From Alphaproteobacteria bacterium (GTDB taxonomy: Bacteria > Pseudomonadota > Alphaproteobacteria > Rhodospirillales > Rhodospirillaceae), in the NCBI GenBank assembly GCA_003250275.1, contig QKGW01000493.1, positions 1-18,642 on the forward strand: DNA of 18,642 bases, read 5' to 3'. Below the pieces are notes generated by a model that saw nothing but the letters and a program-made list of their open reading frames with translations, was not told the origin of the DNA and did no database searches. The position numbers and the translations under genes were made by a program. This document shows, piece by piece, positions 12,833-18,642 of this stretch. Every line of letters starts with the position of its first letter. Positions within the stretch are counted from its first letter, which is position 1.

Positions 12833-14305
12833 ATGGCGATTTCCGATTCCTTCTCGACGATTCTCCAGCGCCTCGGCGCCGCGCGGGTGATGTGTCTCGG
12901 CGACGTGATGCTCGACCATTTCCTCTACGGCGAGGTCTCGCGGATCTCGCCCGAGGCGCCGGTGCCGGTGTTCCGCATCGTCCGCGAAACCCTGATGCTC
13001 GGCGGCGCGGGCAACGTTGCGCGCAACCTCTCCGCGCTCACCGCCGGGTCGGTGTTCGTCGCCTTCGTCGGCGACGACGCGGCGGGCCACGAAGTCGCGC
13101 ATCTGCTTGCCGCCGAGGCCGGGGTCGAATCCTGCCTCCAGGTGCTGCCGGGGCGCAGCACCACCGAGAAGTCGCGCTTCGTCGCCGGGGTGCAGCAGCT
13201 CCTGCGCGCCGACCGCGAGGAGGTCGAGGACCTCGCCGGACCCGCCGAGGCGCAGGTGCTCGCGGCGGTGCGCGGCAGCCTCGAGTCGTGCCGCGTGCTC
13301 ACCCTCTCCGACTACGGCAAGGGCCTGCTCACCCCGCACGTCCTCGCCGAGGTGCTGAAGCTCGCCGCCGACCGCGGCGTGCCGACCATCGTCGACCCCA
13401 AGGGGCGCGACTATCGGCGCTACCGCGGCGCCTTCCTCGCCACCCCGAACCGCGCCGAACTCGCCGAGGCGACCGGGATGCCGGTGAACGGCGACGACGC
13501 GATCGTTTCGGCGGCGCGTCATCTCATCGAGACCTGCGGCATCGCCAACCTCCTGGTCACCCGTTCGCAGGACGGCATGACCCTGGTCGAGGGCTCGGGC
13601 GCGGTGCACCACATTCCCGCGCGGGCCCGCGAAGTGTTCGACGTTTCGGGCGCGGGCGACACCGTCGTCGCGACCATCGCCGCGGCGCTTGCGGCGGGCG
13701 GCAGCCTTGTCGACGCCGCGCGCCTCGCCAACCTCGCGGGCGGTATCGTCGTCGGCAAGGTCGGCACCGCCACCGCTTCGCTCGCCGAGCTGCACGCCGC
13801 GGCGAGCGCGTTCGCCGGCGGCCGCGACGGCGGCAAGGCGATGAGCCGCGATCTCGCGCGCGCCACCGTCGCCGCGTGGCGCGACCAGGGGCTGTCGGTC
13901 GGCTTCACCAACGGCTGCTTCGATCTGCTCCATCCCGGCCACGTGTCGTTGCTGCGCCAGGCGCGCGCCGCGTGCGATCGTCTCGTCGTCGGATTGAATT
14001 CCGATGCCTCCGTCGGCCGTCTCAAGGGGCCGACCCGCCCGGTGCAGGACGAGGACGCGCGCGCCCGCGTCCTTGGCGCGCTGTCCGACGTCGACGCGGT
14101 GGTGGTGTTCGAGGAGGACACCCCGGTCGAGCTGATCCGCGCGCTCAAGCCCGACGTACTGGTCAAGGGGGCGGATTACACCGTTGAAACCGTTGTCGGA
14201 GCCGACATCGTGATGGCGGCGGGCGGACGCGTGGTGCTGGCCGATCTCGAAGCCGGGTTCTCGACCACGCGCACCGTCAACAAGATGGCCGCGCCCAAGT
14301 CCTGA
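12833..14305 (+). CDS. hldE: Bifunctional heptose-7-phosphate kinase / heptose-1-phosphate adenylyltransferase HldE
   Basis: This cytoplasmic enzyme makes ADP-heptose for the LPS inner core: it phosphorylates D-glycero-beta-D-manno-heptose 7-phosphate at C1 and later adenylylates the 1-phosphate. At 490 residues it holds both domains. The N-terminal ribokinase-type (PfkB) kinase has GDVMLDHFLYGEVSRISPEAPVP split across residues 23-45, GGAGNVARNL (57-66) and the catalytic DVSGAGDT near 270. The C-terminal nucleotidyltransferase starts near 355 with FTNGCFDLLHPGH, which includes the HxGH motif, followed by GLNSDASV and VLVKGADY. ATG 12833 is chosen because GAGG lies 8 nt upstream; GTG 12812 is an in-frame alternative. 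It stands alone on the + strand; the other ADP-heptose genes are not in the window. Confidence 0.96.
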   Translation: MAISDSFSTILQRLGAARVMCLGDVMLDHFLYGEVSRISPEAPVPVFRIVRETLMLGGAGNVARNLSALTAGSVFVAFVGDDAAGHEVAHLLAAEAGVESCLQVLPGRSTTEKSRFVAGVQQLLRADREEVEDLAGPAEAQVLAAVRGSLESCRVLTLSDYGKGLLTPHVLAEVLKLAADRGVPTIVDPKGRDYRRYRGAFLATPNRAELAEATGMPVNGDDAIVSAARHLIETCGIANLLVTRSQDGMTLVEGSGAVHHIPARAREVFDVSGAGDTVVATIAAALAAGGSLVDAARLANLAGGIVVGKVGTATASLAELHAAASAFAGGRDGGKAMSRDLARATVAAWRDQGLSVGFTNGCFDLLHPGHVSLLRQARAACDRLVVGLNSDASVGRLKGPTRPVQDEDARARVLGALSDVDAVVVFEEDTPVELIRALKPDVLVKGADYTVETVVGADIVMAAGGRVVLADLEAGFSTTRTVNKMAAPKS

Positions 14306-14648
14306 CCGCAAGAGTTGCGCGCAAGGTCGAGATAAGCGGCTGCGATTCACCCCAGGGTTTTAGAAACGTTGCGGTTGCAAGGAAACTTGTTATTTGTGCG
14401 TAACTAAAACTGTTGCGCCGATTCGTCATTCATCGGTAATCTACAGTCGATGCAAGCCTTAGGGTTCCGCCGTTTTGCACCCGCCGCCGCAGCGAAATGC
14501 CGTCGAGGGGATCGGCGGTGGTGTGGCGTGAACGCATCCAACTTATAAATTCCGAGAACTCCCGGCGCGAGAGGCCGCGAAAACGGGAGCGGGGGCACTT
14601 TCGATGGCGTCGATGCCGGCGCCCGGAGTCGGTAGGGGAGGTATAGTT
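14306..14648. other. 343-nt gene-free region upstream of the chemoreceptor
   Basis: This stretch is visibly less GC-rich than its surroundings between about 14355 and 14460. Just after hldE, GCAA/TTGC arms and the palindrome TTGCGCGCAA (14315-14324) could form a weak hairpin, but no T-tract follows. Candidate promoter pieces for the chemoreceptor are TTGCGG (14369-14374) with TATTTG (14391-14396), and TATAAA at 14544-14549 without a clear -35. GGGGAGG at 14635-14641 is the chemoreceptor's ribosome site. I see no convincing small gene here. Confidence 0.5.
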
Positions 14649-16361
14649 ATGCTGGGGAAAACCAAGATCACCACCCGGATGCTCACCATCGTGCTGCTGG
14701 CGCTCGTCGGCATGGTTCTCGTCGGTGCCATCGGGTTGAACAATCTGCGCAAGAACCTGTTGGAAGACCGGTATCTCAAGACCCAACACCTGGTCGAATC
14801 GGCGCAGAGCGTCATTGCCAACTACTATGAGCGCTTCAAGAAGGGCGAGATGAGCGAGGAGGACGCCAAGAAGGCGGCCCTCGAACACGTCGCGATGATG
14901 CGCTACCACGGCGACAACTATTTCTGGGTGACCGATTACGACGGCGTGCTGCAGATGCATCCGTTCCGCGCCAAGCAGGTCGGCACCAGCATGTTGCAGG
15001 CGAAGAAGGCCGACGGCTCGCTCTTCACCGATGCGCACGGCGTGCCGCTCTACAAGGCGTTCTCCGACGCCGGCAAGGCGGGCGGCGGCTTCGTCGAATA
15101 CACCGGCCGCGCGCCGGGCAGCACCGAGGAGAACTCGCCCAAGATCGCCTACATCGGCAGCTTCGCGCCGTGGCGCATGGCGATCTGCTCGGGCATCTAC
15201 CTCACCGACGTCGATGCGGTGTTCGCCGACAACCTCAAGACCATGGCGGCGTGGATCGGCGGCGTGCTGCTGATCGTCTGCTTCGCCGCGTGGCGGATCG
15301 CGCGCAGCATCACCATGCCGCTCGAAACCCTCACCGACGGAATGGGCCGCCTCGCCGCGGGCGACACCAACATCGCGGTGTCGACCACCACGGTGAAGAA
15401 CGAGATCGGCGCGCTCACCAACGCCCTCGTCACCTTCCGCGACAACGCGGTGGAGATGCAGACGTTGCGCGAGGAGCAGCTCAAGGCGGAAGAGCAGACC
15501 CGCGCGCAGAAACGTCAGGCACTGCAGGAGATGGCGGACCGCATCGAGGCGGAAGCGCACAAGGCGGTGGGCACGGTTTCCGACCGCGCCGCCGAAATGG
15601 AGCGTGCCGCGGTCGACATGAACTCGTCGGCCTCGCGGATGACCGAGGAGGCGGCCAACGCCGCCGCCGCCGCCGAACAGGCGCTCGCCAACGCGCAGAC
15701 CGTCGCCGCGGCGGCGGAAGAGCTGTCCAACTCGATCGACGAGATCGGCCGCCAGGTGCACAAGTCCTCGCAGGTCGCCTCCGAGGCGATCGAGATGGCC
15801 GGCCGCACCCGCGACGTGGTGCAGGGGCTCGCCGCCTCCGCCGAGCAGATCGGCACGGTGGTCGAGCTGATCAACGGCATCGCGGCGCAGACCAACCTGC
15901 TCGCGCTCAACGCCACGATCGAGGCGGCGCGCGCGGGCGACGCCGGCAAGGGCTTCGCGGTGGTGGCGAACGAGGTGAAGAACCTCGCGACCCAGACCGC
16001 GCGCTCGACCGAGGAGATCGCGAGCCAGGTGAACGCGATCCAGGGGGTCTCGAAGGAAGCCGGCTCCGCGATCGAGAAGGTCGCCGAGACGATCAACTCG
16101 ATGGGCGCGATCGCCGCGTCGATCGCCTCCGCGATCGAGGAGCAGACCGCCGCGACCCAGGAGATCGCCCGCAACGTCCAGCAGACCGCGGACACCGCGC
16201 GCGACGTCTCGACCCGTATGGCGCACGTCTCCGAGGAGGCGGCCCGCACCACCGACCTCGCCGACCTCGTGCGCGGCACTGCGGGCGGGCTCTCGACCAA
16301 CCTCGAGGAGATGGAAAGCCATCTCACCAGCATCGTCCGCGCCTCGACCGATCACGCCTGA
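14649..16361 (+). CDS. Methyl-accepting chemotaxis protein with periplasmic sCache domain
   Basis: A 570-residue chemoreceptor. A first transmembrane helix (about 11-31) is followed by a periplasmic single-Cache (sCache_2-type) domain, recognised by YFWVTDYDGVLQMHP near residue 92, GGGFVEYTGRAPG and a final WRMAICSGIYLTDVD. The second transmembrane helix is at about 198-214, then a HAMP domain and a long cytoplasmic coiled coil. The signalling tip INGIAAQTNLLALNATIEA at about 408-426, continuing to AGKGFAVVANEVKNLA, is strongly conserved. No C-terminal CheR-binding pentapeptide is seen. Family members of this Cache type often sense small organic acids, but the ligand here is unknown. ATG 14649 follows GGGGAGG by 7 nt; the in-frame ATG at 14604 lacks a ribosome site. 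No other che genes are nearby. Confidence 0.94.
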   Translation: MLGKTKITTRMLTIVLLALVGMVLVGAIGLNNLRKNLLEDRYLKTQHLVESAQSVIANYYERFKKGEMSEEDAKKAALEHVAMMRYHGDNYFWVTDYDGVLQMHPFRAKQVGTSMLQAKKADGSLFTDAHGVPLYKAFSDAGKAGGGFVEYTGRAPGSTEENSPKIAYIGSFAPWRMAICSGIYLTDVDAVFADNLKTMAAWIGGVLLIVCFAAWRIARSITMPLETLTDGMGRLAAGDTNIAVSTTTVKNEIGALTNALVTFRDNAVEMQTLREEQLKAEEQTRAQKRQALQEMADRIEAEAHKAVGTVSDRAAEMERAAVDMNSSASRMTEEAANAAAAAEQALANAQTVAAAAEELSNSIDEIGRQVHKSSQVASEAIEMAGRTRDVVQGLAASAEQIGTVVELINGIAAQTNLLALNATIEAARAGDAGKGFAVVANEVKNLATQTARSTEEIASQVNAIQGVSKEAGSAIEKVAETINSMGAIAASIASAIEEQTAATQEIARNVQQTADTARDVSTRMAHVSEEAARTTDLADLVRGTAGGLSTNLEEMESHLTSIVRASTDHA

Positions 16362-16387
16362 TCGGACCTTCGCCGACGCAAACGACG

Positions 16388-16411
16388 ACGGCCGCCCCAA
16401 GGGGCGGCCGT
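16388..16411. terminator. Terminator hairpin between convergent genes
   Basis: An 11-bp perfect stem (ACGGCCGCCCC at 16388-16398 with its complement at 16401-16411) with a minimal AA centre lies 26 nt after the chemoreceptor stop and 25 nt after the end of the minus-strand IalB gene. It has no clear T-tract and likely serves both directions. Confidence 0.65.
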
Positions 16412-16436
16412 TCGCGTTCGCGCGGAAGGCTTGGGC

Positions 16437-16961
16437 TCAGCGCGCCTTGATCTTGCAGGCGCTGCTGATCGCCTCGTAGGCCTTGGTCACGCCGGCGAGC
16501 GAATAGGTATCGGTGGTGGTGGTGCCGCTCTTGCTGCGGCCGGTCACGGTCATCGAGCTGCCGCGCTTCATCGTGGCGACCATCTTGCCGTCGTCGTCGC
16601 CGTTCGCCCACGCGGTCTCGTCGCGGGTGAAGAAGCGGAAGCGGGTCTTGCCGACCTTGACGTTGACCGTGCTGTCGGAGGCGTAGGCGTAGCCTGCGAC
16701 CACGGTGACGACGCCGACGTCGTTGTATTCCGGCCTATGGGTGATCAGGAAGAACACGTCGCCGCGCTTCTTGACGTTGCCGCGCTTACGCTTCGGCGAA
16801 CTCGCCGCGTAGCACACCGGATTGCCGTTTTCGAGATAGGTGTAAGTCGACCAATCGCCGAAGCGTCCCAGGCTCTTGACCTCGGTCTGCGCTTCGGCGG
16901 GCAACGCCGCGAGCAGCCCGAGAAGCGCCACGCATGGGACCAGCTTGGGGCGAAACCTCAT
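16437..16961 (-). CDS. Invasion-associated locus B (IalB) family secreted protein
   Basis: A 174-residue exported protein. The N terminus has a basic start (MRFRPK), a hydrophobic core and a likely signal-peptidase site after AEA (residues 22-24). The mature part follows the IalB family pattern common in alphaproteobacteria: FGDWSTYTYLENGNPVCYAAS, a DVFFLITHRPEYNDVGVV block, then FRFFTRDETAW, TTTTDTYSLAGVTKAYEAI and a C-terminal cysteine that could pair with the first mature one. IalB was named from Bartonella erythrocyte invasion, but most homologues occur in free-living species and their function is unknown. ATG 16961 has a near-perfect AAAGGAGG 7 nt upstream. It has its own likely promoter and lies beyond the DUF1127 terminator. 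Confidence 0.88.
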   Translation of the reverse strand: MRFRPKLVPCVALLGLLAALPAEAQTEVKSLGRFGDWSTYTYLENGNPVCYAASSPKRKRGNVKKRGDVFFLITHRPEYNDVGVVTVVAGYAYASDSTVNVKVGKTRFRFFTRDETAWANGDDDGKMVATMKRGSSMTVTGRSKSGTTTTDTYSLAGVTKAYEAISSACKIKAR

Positions 16962-17015
16962 CGGGGAGCCTCCTTTGCCGTCGCTTGGGGGGAAGCCGGG
17001 GGTCCCGGCGGGGCC

Positions 17016-17044
17016 AGTATTGCAGACCGATCCGGCGAGGCCAA
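17016..17044 (-). promoter_or_regulatory. Predicted promoter of the IalB-family gene
   Basis: On the minus strand TTGGCC (17044-17039), a 17-nt spacer, then AATACT (17021-17016) match the sigma-70-type consensus at 4 of 6 positions each. They lie just after the upstream terminator. The transcript leader would contain a small GCCGGG/CCCGGC hairpin (16995-17009) before the strong ribosome site. Confidence 0.5.
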
Positions 17045-17055
17045 CCCAATGCGGC

Positions 17056-17089
17056 AAAAAAATGGCCGCCGCTCGGGGGAGCGGCGGCC
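17056..17089 (-). terminator. Rho-independent terminator with T7 tract
   Basis: Reading the minus strand, a 10-bp perfect stem (GGCCGCCGCT with AGCGGCGGCC, extended by one C-G pair around a CCCC loop) is followed after one base by seven T residues (17062-17056). This is the clearest intrinsic terminator in the window. It ends transcription coming from the DUF1127 gene or from the candidate sRNA. Confidence 0.85.
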
Positions 17090-17189
17090 GGTATGCGACG
17101 TTCCGGTTCCGGGGATAGAACCACAAGGAACGTGCGATCGGGCGGACGAAAAGTGTGGGGGCGTCCGCCCCGCGCCGGGGTCGGGCGCG
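17056..17189 (-). ncRNA. Candidate DUF1127-linked sRNA or 3'-UTR RNA, four C-loop hairpins
   Basis: Downstream of the DUF1127 stop the minus strand can fold into four successive stem-loops: 17189-17171 (6 bp, loop CGACCCC), 17170-17140 (9 bp, 13-nt loop beginning CCCCCAC), 17133-17098 (7 bp plus 5 bp with a 4-nt bulge, loop TATCCCCG) and 17089-17064 (11 bp, loop CCCC) ending in T7. Every loop exposes a run of four or five C. Stress-induced sRNAs with C-rich loops occur downstream of DUF1127 genes in other alphaproteobacteria, such as the CcsR RNAs of Rhodobacter. Such loops could pair with G-rich ribosome sites. Whether it is processed from the mRNA or made separately is unknown. Confidence 0.55.
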
Positions 17190-17203
17190 TAAACTTGATG
17201 GGG

Positions 17204-17389
17204 TCAGGCGACCCACGGAAGCTTGTTGGCTTCCTCTTCCGCGTCGGCGCGGGTGAGGCCGATATCGCGAAGTTGCGCTTCGTCGAGTTCGGCCAGAAGG
17301 CGACGGCCCTGGCGGCGGCTTTCGATCTGCTCGAGATAATCGATCAGCGCCATCACGCTCCAGGTTCCGGGCATCAGATATTTCGACAT
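17204..17389 (-). CDS. DUF1127 small arginine-rich protein
   Basis: A 61-residue protein. The C-terminal half is the DUF1127 motif: RRQGRRLLAELDEAQLRDIGL followed by TRADAEEEANKLPW, read at residues of about 25-59. The N-terminal part is hydrophobic and aromatic (YLMPGTWSVMALIDYLEQI). Members are short, and some have been shown to bind RNA and to influence sRNA turnover (CcaF1 of Rhodobacter) or to affect phosphate, carbon or stress metabolism. The start is ATG 17389 with AGGAGG 5 nt upstream; the longer frame to 17497 crosses the divergent promoter region. It is divergent from a LysR gene and followed by a structured 3' region, an arrangement suggesting a regulatory RNA-protein unit. Confidence 0.88.
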   Translation of the reverse strand: MSKYLMPGTWSVMALIDYLEQIESRRQGRRLLAELDEAQLRDIGLTRADAEEEANKLPWVA

Positions 17390-17439
17390 CGGTGCCTCCT
17401 TTCTTCGGCCAATCTCGTCATCGTCTGTGTACGCTTGAA

Positions 17440-17468
17440 GATATGATTGACGGCGGCGCTTCTGACAA
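17440..17468 (-). promoter_or_regulatory. Possible DUF1127 promoter
   Basis: On the minus strand TTGTCA (17468-17463, one mismatch to the -35 consensus), a 17-nt spacer and CATATC (17445-17440) form a moderate promoter. The predicted start lies near 17433, about 44 nt upstream of the ATG at 17389. The -10 is weak, as expected for an activated promoter. Confidence 0.4.
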
Positions 17469-17476
17469 ACGATACT
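17447..17476 (+). promoter_or_regulatory. Possible LysR gene promoter
   Basis: TTGACG (17447-17452, five of six consensus bases), an 18-nt spacer and GATACT (17471-17476) point toward the LysR gene. The two opposing promoters overlap, so polymerase binding would be mutually exclusive. Confidence 0.45.
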
Positions 17477-17489
17477 TCGTCGTCGTCGG

Positions 17490-17504
17490 ATAAGCACAGC
17501 TTAT
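17490..17504. promoter_or_regulatory. LysR-type T-N11-A operator
   Basis: ATAAGCACAGCTTAT is a perfect inverted repeat (6-bp arms, 3-nt centre) and fits the T-N11-A motif of LysR-type regulators. It lies just downstream of the predicted LysR-gene start site. It is also centred about 64 nt upstream of the predicted DUF1127 transcription start, the usual position of a LysR recognition site. Confidence 0.55.
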
Positions 17505-17515
17505 GTGAGGCAGAA

Positions 17516-18475
17516 ATGCTTTCGGCTCCCCCGCTCGGGCTCCTCAAGACCTTCGAGGCCGCCGCCCGCCACCTCTCGTTTACCCTTGCCGCGCGCGAGC
17601 TGCACGTCACCCAGGCGGCGGTGAGCCAGCAGATCCGCCAGCTCGAAGCGCTGCTCGGGGTGCGCCTGTTCAAGCGGATGAATCGCGCGCTGCTCCTCAC
17701 CGACGCCGGCCAGGAGTACGCGGTGCCGGTGCGCCAGGCGATCCAGATCATCGCCGAGGCGACGCGCAAGCTCGATTCGCACCAGAAGACCGGCATCCTC
17801 ACCATCTCGATTCTGCCATCTTTGGCGGCGCGCTGGCTGGTGCCGCGAATCGGCCGCTTTCGCCAGCGCCATCCCGACGTCGACTTGCGCCTGCACACCA
17901 GCTTCACCCCGGTCGATTTCGAGCGCGACGGCGTCGACGCGGCGATCCGCCTCGGCCACTGGTCGCCGCAGATCGCCCGCTACCTGCACGGCGAGGAGTT
18001 GATGCGGGAATACATCTTCCCGGTCTGCGCGCCTTATCTGATCGGCGGCACGCCGCCGCTGCGCCGCCCCGAGGATTTGCGCTTCCACACCCTGTTGCAG
18101 GACGAATACATCGACTGGGACGAGTGGTTCCAGAAGGCCGGGGTGAAGCACGAATACGACGTTCACAAGGGCCCGGCGTTCTTCGATTCGGCGATGAGCC
18201 TGCAGGCGGCGGTGGACGGCGTCGGCATCGCGCTCGGGCGTACGCCGCTGGTCGCCCGTGATCTCCAGATCGGCCGCCTCGTCGCGCCGTTCCCGATGCG
18301 CGTGGTGCACCGCCACGCCTACCGTTTCGTCTGCCCCAAGGGCGACGAGGACAACCCCAAGATCCGCGTCTTCCGCAACTGGCTGGTGGAGGAGGTGGCG
18401 GCATGGAAGAAGGAGATCGCCGATCACCCGATGCTCTCGCTCGTCGACCTCGATGCCGAGAACGCATCGACGTAG
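17516..18475 (+). CDS. LysR family transcriptional regulator, GcvA-like
   Basis: A 319-residue DNA-binding regulator. The N-terminal winged helix-turn-helix (PPLGLLKTFEAAARHLSFTL, then AARELHVTQAAVSQQIRQLE at about 25-44, LFKRMNRALLLTDAG) is of the GcvA subgroup. The C-terminal periplasmic-binding-like effector domain (about 90-300) also matches GcvA-type proteins, with PSLAARWLVPRIGRFRQRHPD early and DGVGIALGRTPLVARDL late. GcvA controls glycine cleavage in E. coli, but this subgroup is broad and no gcv genes are present, so the effector is unknown. ATG 17516 has GAGG 5 nt upstream; the longer frame to 17447 runs through the operator. It is divergent from the DUF1127 gene, which is the likeliest target along with its own promoter. 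Confidence 0.92.
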   Translation: MLSAPPLGLLKTFEAAARHLSFTLAARELHVTQAAVSQQIRQLEALLGVRLFKRMNRALLLTDAGQEYAVPVRQAIQIIAEATRKLDSHQKTGILTISILPSLAARWLVPRIGRFRQRHPDVDLRLHTSFTPVDFERDGVDAAIRLGHWSPQIARYLHGEELMREYIFPVCAPYLIGGTPPLRRPEDLRFHTLLQDEYIDWDEWFQKAGVKHEYDVHKGPAFFDSAMSLQAAVDGVGIALGRTPLVARDLQIGRLVAPFPMRVVHRHAYRFVCPKGDEDNPKIRVFRNWLVEEVAAWKKEIADHPMLSLVDLDAENAST

Positions 18476-18564
18476 GCGAACCGCGCTCTTGCCATTCTCG
18501 CGATTGCGGAGATGATGATCGGGGCTTCCGTCTTCCGCGGGGGCGGACGAGGAAACCGAACGGC

Positions 18565-18642
18565 ATGTGGGCGAAGGTGGAGAACGCGAACGGCAACATC
18601 CGTGGCGCGTTGTGGATGGTCGGCGCGGCGATGTTCTTCGCG
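18565..18642 (+). CDS. Probable EamA/DMT-family transporter, N-terminal fragment
   Basis: Only 26 codons are inside the window. They begin MWAKVENANGNIRGALW and run into a hydrophobic stretch (MVGAAMFFA) that resembles the first transmembrane helix of EamA/DMT (RhaT-like) permeases, where N..GALWM-type openings are common. GAGGAAA lies about 12 nt upstream of the ATG, a rather long spacing. The identification rests on a very short segment. It is on the same strand as the LysR gene, 89 nt beyond its stop. Confidence 0.45.
   Translation, partial: MWAKVENANGNIRGALWMVGAAMFFA

Noticed and set aside
14405..14424. Sigma-28 (flagellar) promoter for the chemoreceptor, from TAAA and GCCGATT
   Set aside because: The spacing is 8 nt where about 15 is needed.
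14404..14598. A 64-codon minus-strand frame between hldE and the chemoreceptor
   Set aside because: It has no ribosome site and no family resemblance, and its composition fits chance in a promoter region.
17434..17452. Heat-shock (RpoH) promoter, suggested by CTTGAA at 17434-17439 near the DUF1127 gene
   Set aside because: It points toward the LysR gene, and no CCAT-type -10 follows at the right distance.
1..18642. CRISPR array, insertion sequence or prophage
   Set aside because: No regularly spaced direct repeats, transposase, integrase or phage genes are visible.

Overview
The window is uniformly GC-rich DNA with dense, overlapping genes. Its gene types (DUF1127, an IalB-family protein, a GcvA-like LysR regulator, an sCache chemoreceptor, and CobO/CobQ-style B12 genes) fit an alphaproteobacterium, most likely of the Rhodospirillales. 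The placement is inferred from gene content; no rRNA or other marker gene is present.

Layout. (1) 1-472: the C-terminal part of an MFS transporter. (2) 547-8554: late cobalamin (B12) genes in three blocks. cbiB is on the + strand. A minus-strand series runs cobS, a CobC-like phosphatase, cobU and cobO, then a 193-nt hairpin-rich gap, then cobQ and a DUF1636 metal-binding protein. Two tandem cobT paralogues lie on the + strand, divergent from cobS. Together these cover adenosylation, the two amidation/aminopropanol steps, GDP activation, lower-base activation and final assembly. No corrin-ring genes or cobalamin riboswitch were seen. (3) 8597-12667: a minus-strand operon of two related proteins with degenerate EAL domains, followed by an ABC-2 ATPase and permease. 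(4) 12833-14305: hldE, the bifunctional ADP-heptose enzyme of LPS core synthesis, divergent from the EAL operon. (5) 14649-16361: a methyl-accepting chemotaxis protein, preceded by 343 nt without a gene. (6) 16437-18475: an IalB-family secreted protein, then a DUF1127 gene whose downstream region forms a run of hairpins ending in a Rho-independent terminator, then a divergent LysR regulator. (7) 18565-18642: the first 26 codons of what looks like an EamA/DMT transporter.

Most notable signals. First, the DUF1127 gene is followed by four consecutive stem-loops, each with C4-C5 in its loop on the transcribed strand. The last carries a T7 tract. This resembles the DUF1127-linked, C-rich-loop sRNAs known from other alphaproteobacteria. 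Second, the two CobT paralogues align without a gap over 342 residues, yet their divergence is concentrated in residues 81-136, around the lower-base pocket. Third, the two degenerate-EAL proteins share the same loss of catalytic residues and appear co-transcribed with an ABC exporter. Several intergenic gaps carry copies of one hairpin family, and three divergent promoter regions have perfect inverted repeats placed like operators.
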